This document shows positions 1-8,242 of a stretch of DNA of 64,000 bases, piece after piece. The notes below the pieces were generated by a model. It ran no database searches. It was not told the DNA's origin and saw only the letters and a program-made list of their open reading frames with translations. Within the stretch, counting starts at the first letter, position 1. Each line of letters opens with the position of its first letter. The position numbers and the translations under genes are program-made. Source of the DNA: a bacterium (GTDB taxonomy: Bacteria; Myxococcota_A; Polyangia; Nannocystales; Nannocystaceae); NCBI GenBank assembly GCA_024742475.1, contig JANSYI010000010.1, forward strand, positions 170,645-234,644. The letters run 5' to 3'.

Positions 1-198
1 CTCGGCGATCTCCCGCCGACCCACCAGCGCGCACAGGTGCCGCAGCACCGCGGCGTAGTGTTGCCGGTACAGCAGGTTCCACGCCACGAGGTCCCCCTTG
101 CGCGCCGCCTCGATCACACCGTGCCCATCGGGCTCGGGGAGCGGAGCGTGGTCCGGTCGCAGCGGGACGACCTGGGCCTTGGCGGTGGAGGAACGCAT
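1..198 (-). CDS. ECF-type RNA polymerase sigma factor, N-terminus (cut by window edge)
   Basis: The gene reads leftward from an ATG at 198 and runs off the left edge, so only about 66 residues are visible. After a short Pro-rich head come residues like ARKGDLVAWNLLYRQHY and VLRHLCALVGRREIAE. This is the start of sigma region 2 in ECF sigma-70 factors, whose role is core RNA polymerase binding and -10 recognition. The -10-contacting helix and region 4 lie outside the window, so the ECF group cannot be assigned. It points away from nothing else: the next genes downstream of its start (259-1427) share its direction and lie upstream of it. Confidence 0.75.
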   Translation of the reverse strand, partial: MRSSTAKAQVVPLRPDHAPLPEPDGHGVIEAARKGDLVAWNLLYRQHYAAVLRHLCALVGRREIAE

Positions 199-258
199 GG
201 CTGAGGGTGTGTGGCGCGAAACCTTCGGTTCGTTACATCGGAAACGTTCGACGCGCGG

Positions 259-783
259 TTACGCGCACATGTTGTCATCGGGCACGCATTGCTCGGCCGA
301 CGCGCCCTCGACCGAGGTCCGCTCCAGGCACGTGTAGCCCTCGGGGCAACCACGGCCGCAGCGCCGCAGGCACCGGCCCTCGGCGCCGCGCGTCAGCTGC
401 ACGCACAGGTCGGGCTCGAGGCCGCATTGCGCGTCGGCATCACACGGCCCACCGCACAGCTCGAAGTGGGGCGCCTCGCCCGAGCTGGAGCTCGCGCCGG
501 AGCCATCTCCGCCCGCCGAACTCGTCGGCACGTCTCCACTGCCGCCACCGGTGCTCGACGACGAGCTCGACGCGTCCGTGCTCCCCTCCCCGCCCGCGCT
601 GGCTTCGCTCATTCCCGAAGCGCCGCTGGTCGAGGCGCCGCCGGTCGTGCGCGGCATGTCGACCGCCGCGGTCGAGCCGCCCTCGCCGAGCTCGCCGCGA
701 ACGTAGTCGTTCACGCACCCGGCCGCCACGAGGAGCCCCGCGGCGGCGAGTGGTCGTGCGCGCAGGAACACGCCGTAGATCAT
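259..783 (-). CDS. Cys-rich lipoprotein with Ser/Gly linker
   Basis: 174 residues. The N-terminus has a hydrophobic signal ending in the lipobox LVAAGC at about residue 23, so a diacylglyceryl-anchored protein is expected. A low-complexity Ser/Gly/Thr linker of about 80 residues follows. The C-terminal third carries about ten cysteines (patterns CGGPCDADAQC, CLRRCGRGCPEGYTC), resembling the small disulphide-bonded modules common on myxobacterial surface proteins. The start codon overlaps the stop of the Gly-rich MYXO-CTERM-like gene by four bases, so the two are probably translated together and may act together at the cell surface. I do not recognise a specific function. Confidence 0.75.
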   Translation of the reverse strand: MIYGVFLRARPLAAAGLLVAAGCVNDYVRGELGEGGSTAAVDMPRTTGGASTSGASGMSEASAGGEGSTDASSSSSSTGGGSGDVPTSSAGGDGSGASSSSGEAPHFELCGGPCDADAQCGLEPDLCVQLTRGAEGRCLRRCGRGCPEGYTCLERTSVEGASAEQCVPDDNMCA

Positions 784-1427
784 ACGCTACGGCGGCGTCG
801 CAGACCGACGAGACCGAGGAACAGGGCAATGGCCATGCCCGGGCCGTTGCCCCGGCCGACGCTGCAGGCCGCAACCTCGTCCGCGTCCTCCGCCTTCGCG
901 TCTTCGGCGTCCTCGGAGTCCGCTCCGGTCTCACCACCGTCCGCGCTCTCGCCTTCGTCCGCGCCGCCTTCGGCACCGCCCTCGTCGCCCTCGCCACCTT
1001 CGCCGCCGCCCTCGTCACCGGCGGACTCGCTTTCGCCGGTCGTCTCCCACCAGCCGCCTTCGGTCTCGCCTCCCGTAGTCCCGCCGCCACCGGTCTCGCC
1101 GCCTCCGTCGGTCTCGCCGCCGCTTTCTCCGGAGTCGCCGCCGCTCTCACCAGAGTCGCCACCACCGGTCTCGCCAGAGTCGCCGCCGCCGCTCTCGCCA
1201 GAGTCACCGCCGCCGCTCTCGCCAGAGTCGCCGCCGCCGCTCTCGCCCGTATCGCCGCCGCCACCGGTCTCGCCCGTATCGCCGCCGCCACCGGTCTCGC
1301 CCGTATCGCCACCGCCACCGGTCTCGCCCGTGTCTCCGCCGCCGCCACCACCACCCGCAAGCGCAGGCGTCGGAGCCACGGTAAAGAGGGTGAGGGTCAG
1401 GGAGGAGAGAATGCAAAACTTGTTCAT
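780..1427 (-). CDS. secreted Gly-rich repeat protein with MYXO-CTERM-like sorting tail
   Basis: 215 residues. A Sec signal (MNKFCILSSLTLTLFTVAP ending near ALA) is followed by tandem 8-9 residue units of the type GGGDTGET and GGGDSGES, then an acidic Glu/Gly/Ala region. The last 35 residues have a Cys, a short spacer, a hydrophobic helix (MAIALFLGLVGL) and an Arg cluster (RRRR). This is the architecture of MYXO-CTERM sorting signals, which are thought to be processed to a surface-anchored form. The repeats suggest a stalk or matrix spacer rather than an enzyme. It overlaps the downstream Cys-rich lipoprotein gene by four bases. Confidence 0.75.
   Translation of the reverse strand: MNKFCILSSLTLTLFTVAPTPALAGGGGGGGDTGETGGGGDTGETGGGGDTGETGGGGDTGESGGGDSGESGGGDSGESGGGDSGETGGGDSGESGGDSGESGGETDGGGETGGGGTTGGETEGGWWETTGESESAGDEGGGEGGEGDEGGAEGGADEGESADGGETGADSEDAEDAKAEDADEVAACSVGRGNGPGMAIALFLGLVGLRRRRSV
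1118..1350 (-). repeat. in-frame tandem repeats encoding GGGDTGET/GGGDSGES
   Basis: About eight imperfect copies of a 24-27 base unit inside the Gly-rich protein gene. The four copies nearest the start codon encode nine-residue DTGET units and are almost identical at DNA level; the rest encode eight-residue DSGES units. All copies keep the reading frame, so copy-number changes would lengthen or shorten the stalk without a frameshift. Confidence 0.8.
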
Positions 1428-1533
1428 GTCGATGCCCTTGTCGGTGCCGTGTCGTCGGCTTCGGCGGTGGGTGTCCGGACACGCACGAGGCGTTACATCT
1501 TTTCTCGAGGCGAAAGGCGCGAGGGCCCGCGCA

Positions 1534-2535
1534 CTACGAGGTGGGCTCGGTTGCGAGCGCCTTCGCGACGACCGCGTCGAGCTTCGCAGCCGTGGCCTTC
1601 CACCGCCGCTTCCTCATGGCCGCGACGAACGCCTCGACGGCGGGCGCCGAGGGCGAGGATGGATGTGCCGCCGCAAACCCGGTGTACGACGCGCGCTCGG
1701 CCTTGGACACGGTGCACGCGGGCGTCTCGAACTCGCCCGCGTCGCACAGCCGCAGATACGCCTCGCGGGTGGAGGCGGCGGCCTCGGGCGCGATGTCGGC
1801 GTAGGGTCCAGGATCGGCCGCGAGCGCCTCCGCGGCCAGCAGCGCGTCGACGGCGAGCGCCGGCGTGCCTCCATATCCGCCCTCGTCGAAGCGCTGGCGG
1901 AACAACGCCGAGGTGTGTTGCGCCGCGAGGTATGCCCGCGACGGCGCATCGAGACCGCCCTCGAGCGCCGTGGCGATCGCCGCGTGGTCGACACCCACTT
2001 GCATCGTCCCCTCCCCCGCGTAGTTGAAACGGACGCCCCGAGCCTGCAGCGCGACGATCTCCGCCTTGGCTTGGGGCGTCGTCTCGCCGCATCCATACCC
2101 CGCGCTCTCGCACGCTGCCGCGCGCAGGGCGGGGTCGGCCCGAACGCGCGCGTCGGCCACGTCCGCCGTCTTCGCCACGAAGTCGATCAGCTGCGCGAGG
2201 TCGAGGCGGACCGTCGACGCGCGCGTGCTGCCTTGTGGGTGGGTCTGCACGAACACCGTGGTCACCGCCTCGAACGCGCCCTCGGCCTCGGGGTCGAGCG
2301 CCGCCAAGGCCTCGGACCACGACGCCGGCTTCGATCGTGGGGGGCTCGTGCGTTCGGGTGTCGACGGGGATGCGTCCGGCGATGTCCGGATCGGGGCTGC
2401 GCCTTCGCTCGCCCCCGCCGGCGACGATTCACCGCCCTCGCCTCCAGGAGGCTTGGCAACCGGGTCGGACCCGAACGAGACCTTGCACCCGAGCTGCAGA
2501 CCGCAGGACAACACCAGGACGCCGACGCGCTTCAT
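1534..2535 (-). CDS. uncharacterised lipoprotein
   Basis: 333 residues from ATG at 2535 (MKRVGVLVLSCGLQLGC). The hydrophobic leader ends in LGC, a plausible though imperfect lipobox. A disordered Pro/Ser/Glu-rich stretch reaches about residue 70, then a mostly helical domain (for example FEAVTTVFVQTHPQG and LDLAQLIDFVAKTADV) with a few cysteines that could form disulphides in the periplasm. The open frame continues upstream of this ATG through the neighbouring gene, but in a different frame from that gene, so the ATG followed by a signal peptide is the sensible start. No family recognised. Confidence 0.7.
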   Translation of the reverse strand: MKRVGVLVLSCGLQLGCKVSFGSDPVAKPPGGEGGESSPAGASEGAAPIRTSPDASPSTPERTSPPRSKPASWSEALAALDPEAEGAFEAVTTVFVQTHPQGSTRASTVRLDLAQLIDFVAKTADVADARVRADPALRAAACESAGYGCGETTPQAKAEIVALQARGVRFNYAGEGTMQVGVDHAAIATALEGGLDAPSRAYLAAQHTSALFRQRFDEGGYGGTPALAVDALLAAEALAADPGPYADIAPEAAASTREAYLRLCDAGEFETPACTVSKAERASYTGFAAAHPSSPSAPAVEAFVAAMRKRRWKATAAKLDAVVAKALATEPTS

Positions 2536-2567
2536 CGCCGCCGAGTGTACGCCCCCACGCCGACGAG

Positions 2568-3464
2568 TCAGCCGCGGGCTGCGAGCGTAGCCTTGATCGC
2601 CGTCATGGCGTCGGCCAGCCGCTTCTTGGGGATGTTGACCCGCGTGGGCATTCCCCCGCCGAGGCCGAGCAGCGTGACGAAGTTCAGCCCGCTCTCGAAG
2701 GGCGCGGCGATCGTCGCGTTGCCGGCGTCGACCACGACTGAGACGGTCGCGCGCTGCTGGCCGAGCAGGAGCAGCTCGGTCTTGTCGCACTTGGGCGCGT
2801 CGGACCCGAGCTCGATGTACGCGATGCCGTCGGCGACGTCGTAGTCCTCGGCGAGGCGACGGGCCGCGTCGGCCATGCGGCGGAAGTCGGCGGCCGCCTC
2901 TTCGATGGAGGTTCGCTCCACGCCGGGCTTGAGTCCGCCGACGAGGTAGAGCACCACCCGGCGCTTGAGCGTGTCGTCGAGCCAGTGCGCCCGCAGGGCG
3001 TGGTCGATGCGCTCGGCTTCGGGGCTGGCCTGGCCGATCCGGGTGTCGACCGCGCGCGCGTCGTCGTCGGCACCCGGGTAGGGCTCCTTGCCACCGAGCA
3101 CCCACTTGGCCGCCGCGTAGAGGCCGTCGAGATCGAAGTGGCTGAGCACGGTGTCGACCGGCCCCGTCTGCGCCACCATCTCGGGGGTGATCATCTCGGG
3201 GCAGGCGCCATGCTGCGCCTTGGTGGCCAGCACGAAGCGTTCGTCGGAGGCGAAGCGCTCGTGCAGAGGGTGGTCGTGGTGATCGACCCACTTCGCCAGC
3301 CGGGCGTCCAGGTTCTTGATGAACTTGCCGGTGGTCTTCTCGAAGCCCTTGCCGAGGCCCTCGGCCGCGAACGCGATGTCGAGCACGACCACGCGCCCGT
3401 CGAGCGAGCCCGCCCGCGGGAGCTTGCGCGGGGAGGCGAAGCGAAGCTCGGGCAGCGTGCTCAC
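2568..3464 (-). CDS. DHH-phosphoesterase-like protein with motifs in permuted order
   Basis: 298 residues. Two motifs typical of DHH-superfamily phosphoesterases (RecJ, nanoRNase, exopolyphosphatase) are visible, but in the reverse of the usual order: WVDHHDHP at residues 59-66 precedes SHFDLDGLYAAAKW at 108-121. In normal DHH proteins the HxDxDG segment comes first. Asp111 and Asp113 with His62/His63 could bind two divalent metals. The C-terminal third (TVSVVVDAGNATIAAPF, then FVTLLGLGGGMPTRV) is unlike a DHHA1 domain that I can name. The ATG overlaps the stop of the upstream TPR gene by four bases. Assignment as a hydrolase is tentative. Confidence 0.6.
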   Translation of the reverse strand: MSTLPELRFASPRKLPRAGSLDGRVVVLDIAFAAEGLGKGFEKTTGKFIKNLDARLAKWVDHHDHPLHERFASDERFVLATKAQHGACPEMITPEMVAQTGPVDTVLSHFDLDGLYAAAKWVLGGKEPYPGADDDARAVDTRIGQASPEAERIDHALRAHWLDDTLKRRVVLYLVGGLKPGVERTSIEEAAADFRRMADAARRLAEDYDVADGIAYIELGSDAPKCDKTELLLLGQQRATVSVVVDAGNATIAAPFESGLNFVTLLGLGGGMPTRVNIPKKRLADAMTAIKATLAARG

Positions 3465-3784
3465 GCGCCCGAGTCTCCCGCCAGTTCGGCCCGCGCACCT
3501 TCGAGCTCGCCACGGGCGTGGTCGTCGCCCGCCCGCCCGGCCGCCTCGATGCCCGCGTCGTAGATCGATCGCGCCTCGTCTCGCTGCCCGAGCTTGGCGA
3601 GCAGGTTGCCGAACATCAGGTAGGTCGGCACGTAGTCGGGATGCCGGGCCACGAGCCCCGCGAACGCTTCGCGGGCCTCGTCGTCGGCGCCCTGCTTGGT
3701 CAGCTCCATGGCCAGACCGTAGGTCGGAAACGGATCGTCGGGCTTCGCCGCCGCCAGTGTACGCAACATGCCGAGCCGGTCCAT
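3461..3784 (-). CDS. small TPR-repeat protein
   Basis: 107 residues consisting of about two to three tetratricopeptide units. Visible pattern: DPFPTYGLAMELTKQGADDEA followed by PDYVPTYLMFGNLLAKLGQ and an ARSIYDAGIEAA helix. It has no signal peptide, so it is cytoplasmic and presumably a protein-protein adaptor. Its stop codon overlaps the ATG of the DHH-like gene by four bases, which suggests the two are made together and may interact. Similar short TPR proteins are common in myxobacteria; function unknown. Confidence 0.75.
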   Translation of the reverse strand: MDRLGMLRTLAAAKPDDPFPTYGLAMELTKQGADDEAREAFAGLVARHPDYVPTYLMFGNLLAKLGQRDEARSIYDAGIEAAGRAGDDHARGELEGARAELAGDSGA

Positions 3785-3820
3785 GGTGGTGTGGTCCCGT
3801 GTGCCAGCACGCCCGAGGCG

Positions 3821-4372
3821 TCAGGCTGCGCCTTCGGCCTTGGGCGGGTTGTCAGCGATGTGCTGCTCGACGTACGCCTTGGCGTCCGCCGCCGACATAC
3901 CCAGCGCCTCGAGGATCTCGGGGGTCTGGTCGTAGACGTGGGTCTCTTGCAGGTGGCCGACGAGCAGCAGGTACACGGCGACCTCGTGCTTCTCGTACTT
4001 GCCCAGCAGCATCGTCGCGCCTTCGCGGAGCTTCTCGGGCGAGTTGGTCTCGCAGAAGTCTTCGTCGGTCTCGCCTTGGTTGTGCTTGACCTCGAGGAAG
4101 TCGAGGTAGTCGACCAGCATCTGACGGTGGTGGCGCATGAGCCACTCGACGAGGAAGGCCAGCGCGAGCTGCTGGTTTTCCTTCTCGAACTCCGCGTCGA
4201 AGCGCTTGCGCCACGCCTTGAGTCGCTGCGCGCGCGTGAACGCAGTGGAGGGCACGCCGGAGTGCGAGCCGCCCGCCTTGAGAACGGCGCGAACCTCTTT
4301 GCCGGAGAGTTCTTGGTAGAACGCGTCGGTGCGCTCCTTGCCCAGGTGCTTGCAAATCTCGATCGGAATCAT
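3821..4372 (-). CDS. conserved hypothetical cytoplasmic protein
   Basis: 183 residues, start ATG at 4372 (MIPIEICKHLGKERTDAFY). No signal peptide or membrane segment. The sequence is predominantly helical and charged, with a central WRKRFDAEFEKENQQLALAF segment and a MRHHRQMLVDYLDFLEVKH segment that could bind a metal or nucleic acid, though no known motif is complete. The C-terminus ends in a short acidic tail. It shares direction with the DHH/TPR pair, 36 bases upstream of it. I do not recognise a family. Confidence 0.65.
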   Translation of the reverse strand: MIPIEICKHLGKERTDAFYQELSGKEVRAVLKAGGSHSGVPSTAFTRAQRLKAWRKRFDAEFEKENQQLALAFLVEWLMRHHRQMLVDYLDFLEVKHNQGETDEDFCETNSPEKLREGATMLLGKYEKHEVAVYLLLVGHLQETHVYDQTPEILEALGMSAADAKAYVEQHIADNPPKAEGAA

Positions 4373-4425
4373 CGGAAGGGCGCGAAACTAGCAGCCTCGC
4401 CCCTCCACCGCCACCCGCGGCGCAA

Positions 4426-5301
4426 TCAGCCGTAGCTGGCGATGTACGCCTCGTAGCGGGCCCGCAACGCCGTCGTGACCGGGCCGACCTCGCCGGCGCC
4501 GACGGAGGTTCCGTCGATCGCGGTCACCGGCATGATGCCGCGCACCGAGCTGGTGAGGAACACCTCGGACGCGCTGGCGAGGGCCTGCGGCCGCACGACG
4601 CATTCCTTGGCCGGGTGGCCGATGTCGGCCGCGAGCTCGCGCACGACCTGGCGGGTGATGCCCGCGAGCAACCCGGCGCGCAGGTGCGGCGTGCACAGCT
4701 CGCCCTCGATGACGGCAAACACGTTGCTGGTCGCGCCCTCGGCGACCTCCCCGGCCGAGGTCACCAGGAGCGCATCGTCTCCACCCTTGGCGATCGCCTC
4801 ACGCAGCGCGATGATGTTGCTCAGGTAGTTGCCGGTCTTGATGCCCGGATCGATCAGGCCTCCCCCGGCTTTGTCGACGTGAACGAGCACCGTCCGCAGC
4901 CCGCGGCGGTAGGTCTCCTCCGAGGGCAACGCGAGCGGCTGCGCGACGATGACGATCGTCGGGGCGTCCGACTTGCGCGGGTCGAGGCCGATCGGTCCCG
5001 CGCCGCGGGTGATCATCAGCCGCACGTAGCTCTCGTCGTTGCCCGTCGCGGCGTGCGTCCTGGCGATCAGCTCGCCGAGCGCGTCGGTCGTCAGCGGCAG
5101 GTCCATGAAGATGCCCTCGCCGCTGCGAGTGAGTCGCTGCAGGTGCCGCTCGAGCTCGACCGGTCTCCCGCCGCCGGCGGTCCGCATGGTCTCGTAGATG
5201 CTGTCGCCATAGAGGAACCCGCGGTCGAACACGCTGACCTTGGCGTCGGCGGGGTCGACCACGGCGTCGAGCGTGGACACATAGACCTTGGTGCTGCTCA
5301 T
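4426..5301 (-). CDS. class IV PLP-dependent aminotransferase / aminodeoxychorismate lyase-like
   Basis: 291 residues, ATG at 5301 overlapping the upstream glycosyltransferase stop by four bases. Fold-type IV PLP enzymes include branched-chain and D-amino-acid aminotransferases and 4-amino-4-deoxychorismate lyase. Seen here: FDRGFLYGDSIYETMR near the N-terminus, the PLP-lysine context GIKTGNYLSN at about residue 155, and EGATSNVFAV, the phosphate-binding Glu/Ser-Asn region. The segment YGDSIYETMR is not the classic BCAT FGDGVFEG, so a BCAT (ilvE) call is not safe; a lyase role in folate synthesis or a D-amino acid role remain open. Confidence 0.85.
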   Translation of the reverse strand: MSSTKVYVSTLDAVVDPADAKVSVFDRGFLYGDSIYETMRTAGGGRPVELERHLQRLTRSGEGIFMDLPLTTDALGELIARTHAATGNDESYVRLMITRGAGPIGLDPRKSDAPTIVIVAQPLALPSEETYRRGLRTVLVHVDKAGGGLIDPGIKTGNYLSNIIALREAIAKGGDDALLVTSAGEVAEGATSNVFAVIEGELCTPHLRAGLLAGITRQVVRELAADIGHPAKECVVRPQALASASEVFLTSSVRGIMPVTAIDGTSVGAGEVGPVTTALRARYEAYIASYG

Positions 5302-6053
5302 CGGCTCTTCCTCGGCGCGCTGGTCCGCAGACGCCACACGGACGTGAAGCCCTCCCAGAAGATGCGCATCGACATCTTGGACTCGCCCCGCTCGCGATCG
5401 GGAAACACGATGGGGACCTCTTCGACCACGAACCCGGCCTGCAGCGCTCGATACGTCACTTCGATTTGAAAGCCGTAGCCGACCGTGAGGATTTCGTCCA
5501 TGGGCAGGGCCTCGAGGACCCGCCGCGTGAAACACTTGTAGCCGCCGGTCAGGTCGCGAACCTTCACCCCGAGCACCGAGCGCGCGTAGAAGCTGCCGCC
5601 GCGCGAGAGCACCAGCCGATGCGGGCCCCAGCCCGAGATGCCTCCGCCGGGCACGTAACGCGAGCCCAAGGCGAGGTCCGCTCCGCGCTCGGTGGTCGCC
5701 GCGAGCAGATCGCCGAGGAAGCGCGGCGGGTGACTTCCGTCGGCGTCCATCTCGAAGACGTGCGTGAAGCCGGCGGGGTGCGCGAGCGCCCACTCGAAGC
5801 CGTGGATGTAGGCGCGCCCCAACCCCTCCTTCCCCGCACGGTGGAGCACATGCACCTTCTCGTCGCGCGCCGACCAGGCGTCGGCCATGGCGCCCGTCCC
5901 GTCGGGGCTCGCGTCGTCGATGACGCAGACGTCGAACGCGGGCTGCGCACGCCGAACCGCCGCGAGGATCGTGTCGATGTTTTCGCGCTCGTTGTACGTG
6001 GGGACCAGCACCACGGGCCGAGCCGCGGGGTCCCCTGAAGCCGCCGAAGTCAC
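5298..6053 (-). CDS. polyprenol monophosphomannose synthase (GT2 family)
   Basis: 251 residues. It matches the dolichol/polyprenol-phosphate mannose synthase family, which transfers mannose from GDP-mannose to a polyprenyl phosphate at the inner face of the membrane. Motifs seen: VPTYNERENI at the N-terminus, DDASPDGT (nucleotide binding), EMDADGSHPP (metal-binding DxD variant), GSRYVPGG, DLTGGYKCF and FPDRERGESKMS. There is no C-terminal membrane domain, as in the short bacterial and yeast-type enzymes. The lipid-linked mannose could supply GT-C mannosyltransferases such as the DUF2723 protein at 32753-34558, which is an inference. Confidence 0.85.
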   Translation of the reverse strand: MTSAASGDPAARPVVLVPTYNERENIDTILAAVRRAQPAFDVCVIDDASPDGTGAMADAWSARDEKVHVLHRAGKEGLGRAYIHGFEWALAHPAGFTHVFEMDADGSHPPRFLGDLLAATTERGADLALGSRYVPGGGISGWGPHRLVLSRGGSFYARSVLGVKVRDLTGGYKCFTRRVLEALPMDEILTVGYGFQIEVTYRALQAGFVVEEVPIVFPDRERGESKMSMRIFWEGFTSVWRLRTSAPRKSR

Positions 6054-6195
6054 GTGTTGAGCATCATACGGCGCTGCCCGGCCTCGCCGAAATCCGGGAC
6101 GCTCGGGGTCGCTCGCGCTGATCTCGCAAGCGCGACGCCCTGCGCCGAATGTGATGTGGTACGTATAGCTACACCAACCGGAGCTGTACCGGACA

Positions 6196-6822
6196 TTGCG
6201 GAAAATTCGCTGCCATTACGCATCCCCTGAGGCCTTCGTCGAAGCGATCGACGCCCCCGGTGAAGAGTGCGCGCTCCAGGTGTTCACGACCGACGCGTTC
6301 GAACCGGGCGAAGAAGTGCTCCTCGAGGTCCACTTTCCCAGCCTGCCCGGCAAGATGATGGTGCGGGCCATTGGCCGCGACTGGCACCCCGCCCGGCCGC
6401 GACTGCGCGTCCGTGCCGGGGGGGTGCTGCGCTGTACTGGCACGGAGTGGACGAAGCTTCAGTTCCTTCGCAAGGTGGGCGCTGGCGAGCTCAAGCTGTC
6501 GGCCCGACGGCGGCACGTGCGGCTCCCGGTCATGGTCGAGGTTCGCTGGCGACGCCAAAACACCAACGACTTCGTCGCCGCCGCGCTCTCGGAGATCTCC
6601 GAGGGCGGCGCGCTGCTGCTGACGCCCGACGACTCCCGCCCCGCCTCCGGCGAGGAGGTGATCATCGAGATCATGCCTCCGGGCAGCGAGCGTCCGCTCG
6701 AGGTGTTATCAGTCGTGCGCAACACGGACCATCCCGATGGTGTCGGCCTCGAGTTCATGGCCCGCGACATGGGCGGTGTTCACCGCCTACGCGAGGTCAT
6801 TCGTCGTTTGGTCGAGCAGTAG
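6196..6822 (+). CDS. PilZ-domain protein (possible cyclic-di-GMP receptor)
   Basis: 208 residues from a TTG at 6196; no ATG fits the frame before the conserved region, and a GGAG lies 12 bases upstream. The C-terminal half has the PilZ hallmarks RRHVR (RxxxR) near residue 105 and EISEGG, a version of [D/N]xSxxG with Glu in the first position, so cyclic-di-GMP binding is plausible but not certain. The N-terminal half (VFTTDAFEPGEEVLLEVHF, then GKMMVRAIGRD) looks like a second, degenerate beta-barrel of the same type, as in TIGR02266/PilZ tandem proteins of myxobacteria. It is divergent from the mannose synthase gene across 142 bases. Confidence 0.8.
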   Translation: MRKIRCHYASPEAFVEAIDAPGEECALQVFTTDAFEPGEEVLLEVHFPSLPGKMMVRAIGRDWHPARPRLRVRAGGVLRCTGTEWTKLQFLRKVGAGELKLSARRRHVRLPVMVEVRWRRQNTNDFVAAALSEISEGGALLLTPDDSRPASGEEVIIEIMPPGSERPLEVLSVVRNTDHPDGVGLEFMARDMGGVHRLREVIRRLVEQ

Positions 6823-8236
6823 CCTGCTCGCAGCGGGAGCCGTGTCGTGCAGCGACGACGCAGGGTCCGTCCTGCAGTCCGCCCTCTCGACCCCGATCCC
6901 CACGCCTGCGCCCGCGCCCGTGGTGCTGCCCGAAGATTGCGCCGCCCTCACCGCGCTGGCGGCCGAGGACGACCACGCGGCCGCGCTCGTGCCCGTGCTC
7001 TGTCCCGAGCACCCCTTGGACGCGGTCGCCGCTCGCAAGGCGCTGCTCGCCGCCGACTCGGCCGATGCCGCACGCCGTCGCATCCCCCTGCTGACCGAGT
7101 TCCCCGAGCTCGCGGCGCTCGCCAAGCTCGTCGCCCAGGTCGACGTCGACGTCGAGATCGACGCGCGCCTGCCCAGCCCCGCCACCGCCATCGTCACGCC
7201 GCTGTCCGACACGGTGCTCGCCACCGCGGCGCTGGCCCGCTCCCAGGTCCGCGCGCCAGGGCTGGGCTCGGAGGCCCGCACCCGCGCTCGGGGCTACCTG
7301 GCGAAGGTGCACACGCACGCGCTGCGACAGCTCGGCATCGAGACGACGCGGCCACCGGGGCCGCTGGGGCGACAGCTCGCGGCCCTGGCGATCCACTACG
7401 GCCGAGCGTTCTGCACCGCCTACTGGCGGCGCCGGGTCCCGGGGCTCGGCACCCTCTTCAACGAGACCGAGCGCTCCATCCTACGCGCGGTGCTCGTGCT
7501 CGAAGCCGACGCCAGCGTCGGCGACCCACCCCTGGTGGCGTACGAGCTGTCGATGGGGCGCCAGTACCTGGAGCGACCCGACGTCAACAAGCGGCTGCTG
7601 CGGGCTCACGAGCGCGACCTGGGGCTCCTGTCGCCCACCCGCGTCGAGCCGATCGCCAAGGCGATTCCGCGGCTGCTCGAGCACGGGCTCGTCGACCTCG
7701 CCATCGCCCGCGCGCTGACCTTGCGCAAGCGGGGCAACGTGGCCCTGGCGGACATCGACCAGCTCCTGCGTCGCGGGCTCACCGACGCCGAGGGCGAAGA
7801 GTACCTCGAGCGACTCGACACGCGGCTGAAACGAGCCCGCGCCGCCTCTCGCAGCGCGCCCCCGGCCGCGCTCGACCACGCCGCAGACCCCAACTGGCCT
7901 TCGGCGAGCGTGGTGGCCCGCGAGCAGCTCGAGGCGCTCGAGGGCGCGCCCTCTCCGTTCGCGCGTCGATACGCGCTGGGCCGCGCGGTCCTCGTCTTTC
8001 GCGCCCGGCCCGATGCGCTCCGCGTCGCGATCGATCGCGCCGGCAACAGCACCCACCCCGCCATCGCCACCGCCCTGCCCCTGCTACGAAGCGTCCTCGA
8101 CGAGCTCGATGACGGTCGACTGGCGTGGCTGCGTCGCAAGGCGGCCACGGACGGACGGGTGGTCACCGACCCCGAGGCCGCGACGCGACGGCAGTTCGCC
8201 GCCATGGCTCGGGAAGCCGGCGACGCCGCGCGCTGA
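6737..8236 (+). CDS. uncharacterised helical lipoprotein
   Basis: Up to 499 residues. The start is uncertain: the frame opens at ATG 6737, inside the PilZ gene, and the only later candidate near the N-terminus is GTG 6842. A hydrophobic stretch SSLLAAGAVSC gives a lipobox just before residue 39 of the longer form, which favours a start upstream of 6842. The mature protein is Ala/Leu/Arg-rich and helical throughout, with no membrane segments and no motif I recognise; an HEAT- or TPR-like superhelix is possible. Its stop lies six bases from the stop of the convergent gene at 8243. Confidence 0.65.
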   Translation: MVSASSSWPATWAVFTAYARSFVVWSSSSLLAAGAVSCSDDAGSVLQSALSTPIPTPAPAPVVLPEDCAALTALAAEDDHAAALVPVLCPEHPLDAVAARKALLAADSADAARRRIPLLTEFPELAALAKLVAQVDVDVEIDARLPSPATAIVTPLSDTVLATAALARSQVRAPGLGSEARTRARGYLAKVHTHALRQLGIETTRPPGPLGRQLAALAIHYGRAFCTAYWRRRVPGLGTLFNETERSILRAVLVLEADASVGDPPLVAYELSMGRQYLERPDVNKRLLRAHERDLGLLSPTRVEPIAKAIPRLLEHGLVDLAIARALTLRKRGNVALADIDQLLRRGLTDAEGEEYLERLDTRLKRARAASRSAPPAALDHAADPNWPSASVVAREQLEALEGAPSPFARRYALGRAVLVFRARPDALRVAIDRAGNSTHPAIATALPLLRSVLDELDDGRLAWLRRKAATDGRVVTDPEAATRRQFAAMAREAGDAAR

Positions 8237-8242
8237 GGCTCC

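Noticed and set aside
1118..1350. CRISPR-like repeat array
   Set aside because: Repeats are in-frame, of 24-27 bases without unique spacers, and encode a Gly/Asp/Ser stalk.
211..2844. Very long open frame on the plus strand covering 0.2-2.8 kb
   Set aside because: It runs opposite to four coherent minus-strand genes with signal peptides; composition is Pro/Arg/Ala noise typical of GC-rich antisense frames.
1534..3513. A possible 659-residue fusion of the lipoprotein with an upstream frame
   Set aside because: The upstream part is out of frame with, and antisense-free of, any known domain and lies over the DHH-like gene; the lipoprotein has its own ATG and signal at 2535.
6141..6169. Promoter with TATAGC ahead of the PilZ gene
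   Set aside because: The -10-like hexamer is acceptable but no -35 or extended element exists at proper spacing, so it is not separable from chance.
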